Assembly: GCA_028286565.1 (NCBI GenBank)
Contig: JAQBRH010000004.1
Span: 1 to 33,950 of the forward strand
Direction: 5' to 3'
DNA: 33,950 nt
Source of the DNA: Parcubacteria group bacterium
GTDB taxonomy: Bacteria > Patescibacteriota > Minisyncoccia > Phycocordibacterales > Zambryskibacteraceae
The notes beneath the pieces are model-generated. The model did no database searches. It was not told the DNA's origin and worked only from the letters and a program-made list of their open reading frames with translations. Of the stretch, positions 1-4,884 are shown piece by piece (position 1 is the stretch's first letter; every line of letters begins with the position of its first letter). Made by a program: the position numbers and the translations under genes.

Positions 1-2
1 GT

Positions 3-15
3 ACGAAGTTGGAAC
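3..15. repeat. 13-bp direct repeat, copy 1
   Basis: The 13-mer ACGAAGTTGGAAC is repeated exactly at 726-738, so the two copies flank the orphan gene at 88-552 together with its promoter and terminator. In the plus-strand frame the first copy reads YEVGT and the second DEVGT, each followed by a stop within a few codons. The sequence upstream of this copy lies outside the window. The repeat may be a recombination scar or two copies of a conserved gene tail. Confidence 0.5.
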
Positions 16-16
16 T

Positions 17-52
17 TTTATAAATAAATAGGCGCTATCCGTAGATAGCGCC
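17..52 (-). terminator. Terminator of orphan gene 88-552
   Basis: A perfect 9-bp stem (GGCGCTATC, loop CGTA, GATAGCGCC at 31-52) lies 36 nt downstream of the stop codon of the minus-strand gene. It is followed on that strand by an AT-rich tail at 17-30 with several Ts but no clean T run. It is most likely a Rho-independent terminator of moderate strength. Confidence 0.65.
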
Positions 53-87
53 GTTGCGACCGTTTATAAGGCTGGTCGCCGTACCTT

Positions 88-552
88 TTATGCTCCGCGG
101 AGAATGCGGAGCCTTTCCTGCATCGCAGGGAGCGCAAGTATCCTGGCTCGCCTTTCCTGCGCTTCCAGCTCTCCCTCTTCTACATCCCCACCGAGGCGCT
201 TGATGGAGGACAAAATGTCCGCCATCTTCGCGATGATGACCCGAATGCAGAGCTCAACGAGGACGTCCCTTCCGTCCGTTTCCGCAGAAAAAATGGAGCG
301 CTCGGAAACCTGCGAGATCGCAATCTTTCGACTGCCCATATCATGCACCTGCTCGAGGCTAATACCGCAAACAGCGATCTTGCCGAGCGTCTCGGGGCTC
401 CGCTGAGTGAGCCAGACCCAAAGATAGTTGTAGATCATCTCATTGGAGTACAGCTTCTTCGCTGCATCCTTCGGATCGAGTGCGGCGTCACGTGAAGTGA
501 CACTGATCTCTCCGATCAACTGCTTTGCGAGGTTGTGAATGTACCGTCCCAT
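88..552 (-). CDS. Orphan protein, 154 aa
   Basis: I do not recognise this protein. The start is fixed by AGGAGG at 558-563, five bases before the ATG at 552; an in-frame ATG 24 bases upstream has no ribosome binding site. The product is soluble, with no signal peptide or membrane segment. Its N-terminus is MGRYIHNLAKQLIGEI, there is a hydrophobic stretch near residues 100-115 (LVELCIRVIIAKMADIL), and the C-terminal 30 residues are Glu/Arg-rich and probably a charged helix. It is transcribed alone: a near-perfect sigma-70-type promoter lies at 678-706, a leader of about 118 nt with four small hairpins follows, and a hairpin terminator is downstream. The strong Shine-Dalgarno contrasts with the housekeeping genes here. 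A 13-bp direct repeat flanks the unit. No function can be inferred. Confidence 0.8.
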   Translation of the reverse strand: MGRYIHNLAKQLIGEISVTSRDAALDPKDAAKKLYSNEMIYNYLWVWLTQRSPETLGKIAVCGISLEQVHDMGSRKIAISQVSERSIFSAETDGRDVLVELCIRVIIAKMADILSSIKRLGGDVEEGELEAQERRARILALPAMQERLRILRGA

Positions 553-562
553 GATTTCCTCC

Positions 563-642
563 TGCCTATAAGGCAAGTGATGATACTCGCTCTGCCGTAT
601 GGCCTGGGTCTGGGATAGACCGCTGAGTAACGCGCATGCGTT
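563..642 (-). promoter_or_regulatory. Structured 5' leader of orphan gene
   Basis: Three short perfect hairpins lie between the predicted transcription start and the start codon, in addition to the 18-bp palindrome at 654-671. They are AACGC/GCGTT at 629-642, GGTCT/AGACC at 607-621 and TGCCT/AGGCA at 563-575. The last one ends at the base next to the Shine-Dalgarno sequence (558-563). Such a leader could control translation or mRNA stability. This rests on inspected base pairing only, with no folding energies. Confidence 0.4.
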
Positions 643-653
643 CTCCTGGCGAG

Positions 654-671
654 GTTAGCTACGTAGCTAAC
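654..671. promoter_or_regulatory. 18-bp perfect palindrome (operator-like)
   Basis: GTTAGCTACGTAGCTAAC is a perfect inverted repeat without a spacer. On the minus strand it begins 7 bases after the -10 box at 678-683, at the predicted transcription start. That is the usual position of a repressor operator. It could instead form an RNA hairpin at the 5' end of the transcript. Confidence 0.55.
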
Positions 672-677
672 ATATTA

Positions 678-706
678 ATAATACGCCTAAATTGATGTTT
701 TGTCAA
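678..706 (-). promoter_or_regulatory. Consensus-like promoter of orphan gene 88-552
   Basis: On the minus strand, TTGACA (701-706) is followed by a 17-bp spacer and TATTAT (678-683), close to an ideal housekeeping-sigma promoter. The predicted start is near base 671, at the edge of the 18-bp palindrome. Confidence 0.85.
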
Positions 707-725
707 GTTTTGCTGGCCCTGTGGG

Positions 726-738
726 ACGAAGTTGGAAC
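726..738. repeat. 13-bp direct repeat, copy 2
   Basis: This is an exact second copy of ACGAAGTTGGAAC from 3-15. It lies inside a short plus-strand frame (about 695-751) ending LWDEVGTRLN then stop, which overlaps the promoter of the minus-strand orphan. It could be the remnant tail of a lost gene or a recombination site. Confidence 0.5.
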
Positions 739-742
739 CAGG

Positions 743-1243
743 TTAAACTAGGCCCTTTTGTGCCTCTTCGATGAGCTTCAAGCTAGTAAGTCGATGATAG
801 TACCTAGATTGATATTCTTCTGAATCTTTGGATAACTCAGAACTCTCCATTTCTTTAATCCTATCTTCTAACATTTTCTTTGCCTCTGATATCTTCATAA
901 AGTGACGATTCTTGCCAATTTCATCTTTTTGGGTACTTATTGGATTCTGTAAAGAAATAAGCCTTGTGAGGAAACCATGAATCTCATATTTCTTCTGTAT
1001 AAAATCTCTATATTGAATTACTACCCCAAGTTCTTTTTCAATAGTTACAACGGCACCAACTTCCTCTAAGCATTCACGTTTTAATCCTTCTTCCATGGTC
1101 TCTCCAGATTCAACTCCACCGCCTGGTAAATAATTATTAAAAAGCAAAATATTATTTTCTTTATCTAAAATAACCACTTTAGCAACTAGGCGGATTGGAT
1201 ACTCCTGAGATTGGTCTCCCTTTAAAACTAAAAGTTGATTCAC
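743..1243 (-). CDS. Nudix hydrolase, 166 aa
   Basis: This is a small Nudix hydrolase, expected to cleave a nucleoside diphosphate linked to another moiety using Mg2+. The Nudix box is complete at residues 42-64: G-x5-E-x7-REC-L-EEVG, with the helix REXXEE intact. The last 40 residues are Lys/Glu-rich and helical. The start is a GTG at 1243, with TATAAT at 1250-1255 exactly six bases upstream, so the mRNA would be leaderless. No Shine-Dalgarno is present. The gene is visibly more AT-rich than the surrounding genes and sits beside a tRNA 3' fragment at 1261-1286, which suggests acquisition by transfer. The substrate cannot be predicted from the box alone. Confidence 0.85.
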   Translation of the reverse strand: MNQLLVLKGDQSQEYPIRLVAKVVILDKENNILLFNNYLPGGGVESGETMEEGLKRECLEEVGAVVTIEKELGVVIQYRDFIQKKYEIHGFLTRLISLQNPISTQKDEIGKNRHFMKISEAKKMLEDRIKEMESSELSKDSEEYQSRYYHRLTSLKLIEEAQKGLV

Positions 1244-1249
1244 GAATAT

Positions 1250-1255
1250 ATTATA
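1250..1255 (-). promoter_or_regulatory. -10 box for the Nudix gene (leaderless)
   Basis: A perfect TATAAT on the minus strand lies six bases before the GTG start codon. No convincing -35 box is seen. Transcription would begin at or next to the start codon. Confidence 0.5.
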
Positions 1256-1260
1256 ACTTA

Positions 1261-1286
1261 GGCGCTGCCGATCAGGGACTCGAATC
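1261..1286 (-). pseudogene. tRNA 3' fragment cut in the T-loop
   Basis: On the minus strand this reads as a T-loop (TTCGAGT), the 3' strand of a T-stem (CCCTG), a possible 3' acceptor strand (ATCGGCA) and a few more bases. The 5' side of the T-stem is missing: the bases upstream (AAAGA) do not pair with CCCTG, so tRNA identity ends at the T-loop. This looks like the 3' end of a tRNA left by integration of a tRNA-targeting element. The tRNA species is not identifiable. Confidence 0.4.
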
Positions 1287-1313
1287 TTTTAACCATGTGG
1301 GACCAAATTACGA

Positions 1314-1388
1314 GAGCCACCTGTCAGAGTCGAACTGACGACCTTCACTTTACAAAAGTGTTGCTCTACCAACTGAGCTAAGGTGGCT
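1314..1388 (-). tRNA. tRNA-Thr (UGU)
   Basis: A full cloverleaf is visible on the minus strand. The acceptor stem AGCCACC/GGTGGCT has seven pairs, and the D-arm contains TTAGCTCAGTTGGTAGAGC. The anticodon loop TTTGTAA carries anticodon TGT (reading ACA). The T-arm is GTCAG, loop TTCGACT, CTGAC. The outermost anticodon-stem pair is A-A, a mismatch. The CCA tail is not encoded. The 5' end is immediately preceded, without a single spacer base, by the stop codon of the GIY-YIG gene, so RNase P processing would cut exactly after that stop codon. Confidence 0.95.
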
Positions 1389-1625
1389 TTATAAACGGGA
1401 TGACAAATACCTCCTACCAAACCCTGTCTTGAAATACTTCTCCCTTTGTATCGCCTTTTCTTTACTTAAGCAAGCTTCATAGTATTCAAGCGACAAAGGA
1501 ATTCGATCCTTCGTTGCAACGACTAAGCCTTTGTTATGCTTTTGAACTCGAGCCCTCAAATCATCTGTCCATCCGACATACAACTTTCCATCTTTTGAAC
1601 TCCGTAGTACATAAGTGTAATACAT
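1389..1625 (-). CDS. GIY-YIG nuclease-domain protein wedged in tRNA-Thr
   Basis: This 78-residue protein is a single GIY-YIG nuclease domain. The paired strands are YTYVL (residues 3-7) and LYVG (15-18). The catalytic-type Arg lies in DLRARVQKHN (residues 22-31) and the conserved Glu in REKYFKTGFGRRYL near residues 61-74. Stand-alone domains of this kind are common in CPR genomes and their role is mostly unknown. The setting is remarkable. The ATG directly follows base 31 of a displaced tRNA-Thr 5' half (1626-1703), and the TAA stop directly precedes the first base of the intact tRNA-Thr. The gene therefore has no leader of its own, no Shine-Dalgarno and no visible promoter, and is probably read as part of a tRNA precursor continuing from the tsf operon. 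A homing-type or tRNA-repair role is only an inference. Confidence 0.85.
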   Translation of the reverse strand: MYYTYVLRSSKDGKLYVGWTDDLRARVQKHNKGLVVATKDRIPLSLEYYEACLSKEKAIQREKYFKTGFGRRYLSSRL

Positions 1626-1703
1626 AGTGTTGCTCTACCCGCCCGCCATCGCAAGATTGAGCTTGCTCAGGCGTTGCGGGCGGGCCAACTGAGCTAAGGT
1701 GGC
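1626..1703 (-). pseudogene. Displaced tRNA-Thr 5' half with insertion
   Basis: On the minus strand this repeats bases 2-32 of the adjacent tRNA-Thr exactly, in two blocks (17 bases at 1687-1703 and 14 at 1626-1639). The blocks are separated by a 47-base palindromic insert in the D-loop. The first base of the tRNA is changed (1704). The copy ends in the last base of the 5' anticodon stem, where the GIY-YIG start codon begins. It cannot form a tRNA. It is either the original 5' half displaced by insertion or a tandem duplicate. Confidence 0.8.
1638..1684. repeat. REP-like palindromic element in tRNA D-loop
   Basis: A 9-bp perfect stem CCCGCCCGC/GCGGGCGGG (1638-1646 and 1676-1684) encloses a loop that contains a second small stem, GCAAG/CTTGC (1651-1666). 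The element sits in the D-loop of the displaced tRNA-Thr half. It resembles the short GC-rich palindromes dispersed in many bacterial genomes. No second copy was seen in this window. Confidence 0.6.
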
Positions 1704-1709
1704 GTTGGG

Positions 1710-2150
1710 CTACTTTACCTCTTCTTCGGAGTTTTGGGAATCGATCGCGAGATTCTCCGGAGTATCCTCGAGGCCGGCCGCGGTCTCCTTTTCCATCTCT
1801 GAGATGTTCTTGAAGAATTCGGAGATGCCTTCGTTCTTCGGCTTGAGGAGCTTGGTGTTCCTGATGTCCCCGAGGTATTTCTGGCTTTTCTCCTTGATGA
1901 CCGCTTCGGACTTGTTCAAGAAGTTCCTTGTGTGGAGCGGAAGCTGCTTCTTCACGAAGAACTCGCCCCTTTCCTTTAGATCGCCATAGGAATGCGCCGC
2001 GATGTGCGAGAGAGAGCGGAGTCGGGTATCCCCCTTGGAGATAAGCGTAAGGACGCCCAGGGGCTTCCTGCGCTTTGTCTCCCAAATCTTCGCGAGCAGC
2101 AAGAGGACGATGACCGCGCCCGAGAAGTAAAAAAGGATAATGGATACCAT
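1710..2150 (-). CDS. Small membrane-anchored protein, 146 aa
   Basis: The family is not recognised. An N-terminal hydrophobic segment (residues 2-20, VSIILFYFSGAVIVLLLLA) is followed by a basic stretch KIWETKRRK, predicting one membrane helix with the rest in the cytoplasm. The remainder is Lys/Glu-rich, and the C-terminus is acidic (NSEEEVK). The start at 2150 lies four bases after the tsf stop and is the only Met that puts the hydrophobic segment at the N-terminus. It is the last gene of the rpsB-tsf run, and the displaced tRNA-Thr half begins six bases after its stop, so translation genes and tRNA are probably co-transcribed. Confidence 0.75.
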   Translation of the reverse strand: MVSIILFYFSGAVIVLLLLAKIWETKRRKPLGVLTLISKGDTRLRSLSHIAAHSYGDLKERGEFFVKKQLPLHTRNFLNKSEAVIKEKSQKYLGDIRNTKLLKPKNEGISEFFKNISEMEKETAAGLEDTPENLAIDSQNSEEEVK

Positions 2151-2154
2151 TGTA

Positions 2155-2745
2155 TTATTCGGATACCGAGAAGCGTACGTAGCGCCTGATCTCCGTGCGC
2201 TCGCCGAACTTTTGGACGGCGCCGTTAACGAGGTCCTGGATCTTTTGATCAGGGTTCTTGATGTATGGCTGTTCAAGGAGGACCTTGTCCGCAAAGTACG
2301 AATCAACTTTGCCCGCAAGGATCTTCTCCTGCATGTCAGCCGGCTTGTCGGCGACCTCGGCCTTGAAGGTTTCCATGACCTTGTTCCTGTCCTCTTCGGA
2401 GATCTCTTCCTTCTTCAAATATTTTGGATTGACCGCGGCGACGTGCATGGCGATGTCATAGGCGATGGCCTTGAATTCAGGGTTCTTGGCGACGAAGTCT
2501 GTTTCGCAGGAAAGTTCGACGAGGACGCCTATCGCACCCGAGGCATGGATATAGGAGGCCACAGTCCCCGCTCCGAGAGTTCGGTCACCTTTCTTTGAGG
2601 CGATCTCCGAACCTTTCTTCTGGAGGAGGATGCGCGCCTTTTCGCGGTCACCGCCGGCGTCTTCAAGCGCCTTTTTGCACTGCATAATAGAAAGCCCGGT
2701 TTCTTCGCGGAGAGCTTTGATCTCTTCTGTCGAGACAGTGGTCAT
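2155..2745 (-). CDS. tsf: Elongation factor Ts
   Basis: EF-Ts is the guanine nucleotide exchange factor that recycles EF-Tu-GDP. The N-terminal UBA-like domain is clear (VSTEEIKALREETG, then the CKKALEDAGGD region, residues 5-40). The core has GAIGVLVELSCETDFVAKN near residues 70-90, the signature containing the TDFV residues that contact EF-Tu. At 196 residues it is shorter than the E. coli protein (about 280) and resembles the compact form with one dimerisation subdomain. The ATG at 2745 is chosen over an in-frame TTG three codons earlier. It follows rpsB by 41 bases, the classic order. A TATAAT lies at 2757-2762, so it may also have its own promoter. Confidence 0.95.
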   Translation of the reverse strand: MTTVSTEEIKALREETGLSIMQCKKALEDAGGDREKARILLQKKGSEIASKKGDRTLGAGTVASYIHASGAIGVLVELSCETDFVAKNPEFKAIAYDIAMHVAAVNPKYLKKEEISEEDRNKVMETFKAEVADKPADMQEKILAGKVDSYFADKVLLEQPYIKNPDQKIQDLVNGAVQKFGERTEIRRYVRFSVSE

Positions 2746-2756
2746 AACGTACAATA

Positions 2757-2762
2757 ATTATA
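2757..2762 (-). promoter_or_regulatory. Possible internal -10 box before tsf
   Basis: TATAAT on the minus strand lies in the rpsB-tsf gap, 11 bases before the tsf ATG. No good -35 box is seen at the expected distance. It may allow extra transcription of tsf. Confidence 0.35.
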
Positions 2763-2786
2763 TAGTAAAAACACCTATCCGAGGGA

Positions 2787-3545
2787 TTATTTTACCTCTG
2801 GAGCAACTGCGGGTTCAGCGGGCTTCTGTTTTGAAACGCCTTCTTTGTAGGCTTTGACGATCTCAGCGAGGATGTACCCGATGCTTGAGACGGAAGAATC
2901 GTTCGCGGGGATGGCGATGTCGACCGAGTGGAGATCGCAGTCGGATCCTGCAAGGGCGACGACGGGGATGTTCATGCGCTTTGCTTCAGACACAGCGATG
3001 TGCTCTTTCTTCGGGTCAACGACGACGAGGAACTTTGGCAAGGCTTTCATGAGGACGAGTCCGCTGAAGTAGAGGTGGAGCTTGTCGATCTCGCGGTCGA
3101 TAAGGAGGCGCTCCTTTTTGGTGTATTTGCTGAGCTCGCCTTTTTCCTTCTGCATCAATAGCTCTTCCATCTTGGTAACGCGCTTTCGGATCTCAGGGAA
3201 GTTCGTGAGGGTGCCTCCGATCCATCGTCCGTGAACGTAGGGCATAGAGAGGACGTCGCCGGCATCTTTGACCGCTTTTCGTGCTTCTGATTTGCCTCCG
3301 ACGAAGAGGACGGATGCTCCGTTTATCGCTTTGTCTTCGACGAATTTAAGGGCCTTTTCAAGCTCGGTCTTTACCTTCTCAAGGTCGAAGATCTCGATCT
3401 TGTTCTTGGAGCCGTAGATAAAAGGCTTTGAAGACGGGTGTCTGCGGGACTTCACAAAGCCGAAATGAGCTCCATTCTTGAAGAGCTCGGCGATGCGGGG
3501 GTCGTTCACGGTTGATTTATCTGCCATATTTGGTCGAACAATCAT
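2787..3545 (-). CDS. rpsB: 30S ribosomal protein S2
   Basis: S2 is a late-assembling protein of the small subunit and binds S1. The N-terminal signature (IAELFKNGAHFGF) and the long central region (KALKFVEDKAINGASVLFVGGKSEARKAVKDAG) are typical, as is VVVDPKKEHIAVSEAKRMNIPVVALAGSDCDL. The first ATG (3545) is preceded by AGAGGGG at a usable distance. The second Met, six codons in, gives the more usual MADK start but has no ribosome binding site. The C-terminus carries a Pro/Ala/Lys tail (KPAEPAVAPEVK), common in CPR ribosomal proteins. The gene lies 24 bases after prfA and precedes tsf. Confidence 0.95.
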   Translation of the reverse strand: MIVRPNMADKSTVNDPRIAELFKNGAHFGFVKSRRHPSSKPFIYGSKNKIEIFDLEKVKTELEKALKFVEDKAINGASVLFVGGKSEARKAVKDAGDVLSMPYVHGRWIGGTLTNFPEIRKRVTKMEELLMQKEKGELSKYTKKERLLIDREIDKLHLYFSGLVLMKALPKFLVVVDPKKEHIAVSEAKRMNIPVVALAGSDCDLHSVDIAIPANDSSVSSIGYILAEIVKAYKEGVSKQKPAEPAVAPEVK

Positions 3546-3569
3546 ACCAAAACCCCTCTATTTATGCAA

Positions 3570-4547
3570 TTATTCGGCCTCATCGCTCGTAAACTCGGTC
3601 GCATTGGCCAGGGCGTCGATAATGGGGTCCAAATAGCCGAGAAAGATCTTCTCGATGTTGTGCCACGATTCCTTGATGCGGTGGTCGGTGATGCGGTCTT
3701 GGAGGATGTTGTAGGTGCGGATCTTCTCGGAGCGATCGGCTGTGCCGATCTGGGCCTTGCGCTCACCGGCATATTTCGCCGCTTCCTCTTCGTCCTTTTT
3801 CATCTGAAGTTTGGCGATGAGGAGGGACATGGCCATCTCGCGGTTCTTCAGCTGATTCCTCTGAGAGGTCGAGCGGACGTCGATGCCTGTCGCTTTGTGG
3901 ATGATGCGGACGGCAGTCTCCACTTTGTTCACGTTCTGGCCGCCGGCTCCTCCCGAGCGAGAGGTCTCGATCTCGATGTCCGTCGGCTTGATCTCAATAG
4001 TGGTCCTTTTTCGGAGGGGCAAGATAGCGACCGACGCGGTCGAAGTATGAACTCTGCCCATCTTCTCGGTTGCCGGCACTCGCTGAACGCGATGCACGCC
4101 CGTCTCATAGCGGAGCTTTTTGTACACATCGAGGCCGTGGATCTCGAACGAGGCTTCTTTGTATCCTCCGATCGAGGTGGTTGATTCATCGATGACTGAG
4201 ACTCCCCAGCCCTGGAACTTGGCATACGCTCTGTACATGTCCGCAAGTTCCTTGGCAAAGAGGGCCGCTTCGTCCCCGCCCGCGCCGGCTCGCACTTCGA
4301 GGATGATCTCGTTCGGAAATTCTTCTTCTTTTTCTTCCTGCTTCTCGATCTCCCGCATTTCCTTCATGAGGGTTTCTTTTTGGAGAGCGATGTCCGCGAG
4401 TTCCTCTTCGGCGAGCTTTTGCATCTCCGGGTCCGTCCCGGCCATCTCCTTTGTCTCCCCTTCCTGCTTTTCGAGGCGCATGAAAGACTCTGCGAGGTAG
4501 GCGGTCCGAGGGTTATCTTTATATTTTTTGATGTCGTCCGGGTTCAT
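3570..4547 (-). CDS. prfA: Peptide chain release factor 1
   Basis: RF1 terminates translation at UAA and UAG. The codon-recognition tripeptide PAT (residues 158-160, in [14 protein letters not shown]) marks RF1 rather than RF2. The catalytic GGQ is at residues 202-204 ([19 protein letters not shown]). The product is 325 residues against about 360 in E. coli; the missing part is at the N-terminus, where the first helices of domain 1 are shortened. The next in-frame Met upstream would add more than 80 residues of arginine-rich sequence that is clearly rpmE read in another frame, so the start at 4547 is preferred. There is no Shine-Dalgarno. A hairpin with a T-rich tail lies just before the start codon. 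Downstream are rpsB and tsf. Confidence 0.93.
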   Translation of the reverse strand: MNPDDIKKYKDNPRTAYLAESFMRLEKQEGETKEMAGTDPEMQKLAEEELADIALQKETLMKEMREIEKQEEKEEEFPNEIILEVRAGAGGDEAALFAKELADMYRAYAKFQGWGVSVIDESTTSIGGYKEASFEIHGLDVYKKLRYETGVHRVQRVPATEKMGRVHTSTASVAILPLRKRTTIEIKPTDIEIETSRSGGAGGQNVNKVETAVRIIHKATGIDVRSTSQRNQLKNREMAMSLLIAKLQMKKDEEEAAKYAGERKAQIGTADRSEKIRTYNILQDRITDHRIKESWHNIEKIFLGYLDPIIDALANATEFTSDEAE

Positions 4548-4550
4548 ACA

Positions 4551-4584
4551 ATAGAAAAGACCTGAGGTAATTGTACCCCAGGTC
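4551..4584 (-). terminator. Terminator/attenuator between rpmE and prfA
   Basis: A long hairpin at 4559-4584 (GACCTG, mismatch, GGTA, loop, TACC, mismatch, CAGGTC) is followed on the minus strand by TTTTCTAT. It begins 6 bases after the rpmE stop codon and ends four bases before the prfA start. It should terminate rpmE transcripts, but its position also makes it a candidate attenuator in the prfA leader. Confidence 0.7.
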
Positions 4585-4590
4585 CGTTGG

Positions 4591-4848
4591 TTATTTCTTT
4601 GAGGCTTTGGCCTGCTTCTGCTTGAAGCGTTCGACGCGTCCTGCGGTGTCGAGGCTCTTCTCCTGACCGGTATAGAAAGGGTGGGTGGCTGAAGAGATCT
4701 CGACGTTGAACATCGGATATTCCTTGCCGTCCTTGGCTTTCTTGGTCTCCTTGGTGGCGACGGTCGAGGGAATGATGAATTCAGCCCCATTTGAGCTGTC
4801 GACGAAGAGGACTGGCCTGTAGTTATCCGGGTGGATTTCCTTTTTCAT
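4591..4848 (-). CDS. rpmE2: 50S ribosomal protein L31 (type B)
   Basis: This 85-residue protein matches L31: [17 protein letters not shown] at the start and [23 protein letters not shown] in the core. It has no cysteines, so it is the zinc-independent type B form. It acts at the central protuberance of the 50S subunit. The gene has its own promoter (4857-4884), whose -10 box is eight bases before the ATG, and its own terminator, so it is probably monocistronic with partial read-through to prfA. Confidence 0.95.
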   Translation of the reverse strand: MKKEIHPDNYRPVLFVDSSNGAEFIIPSTVATKETKKAKDGKEYPMFNVEISSATHPFYTGQEKSLDTAGRVERFKQKQAKASKK

Positions 4849-4856
4849 AGAGTGAC

Positions 4857-4884
4857 ACTATAGCACGATTTATATGCCTTGCAA
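4857..4884 (-). promoter_or_regulatory. rpmE promoter
   Basis: On the minus strand, TTGCAA (4879-4884) is followed by a 16-bp spacer and TATAGT (4857-4862), which lies eight bases before the rpmE ATG. The -35 region overlaps the 3' end of the upstream transglycosylase-like gene. Confidence 0.65.

Noticed and set aside
1357-1625. Group I intron or other self-splicing intron in tRNA-Thr
   Set aside because: The 269 bp are fully accounted for by the GIY-YIG gene and a tRNA half. No room remains for an intron core, and an intact uninterrupted tRNA-Thr follows.
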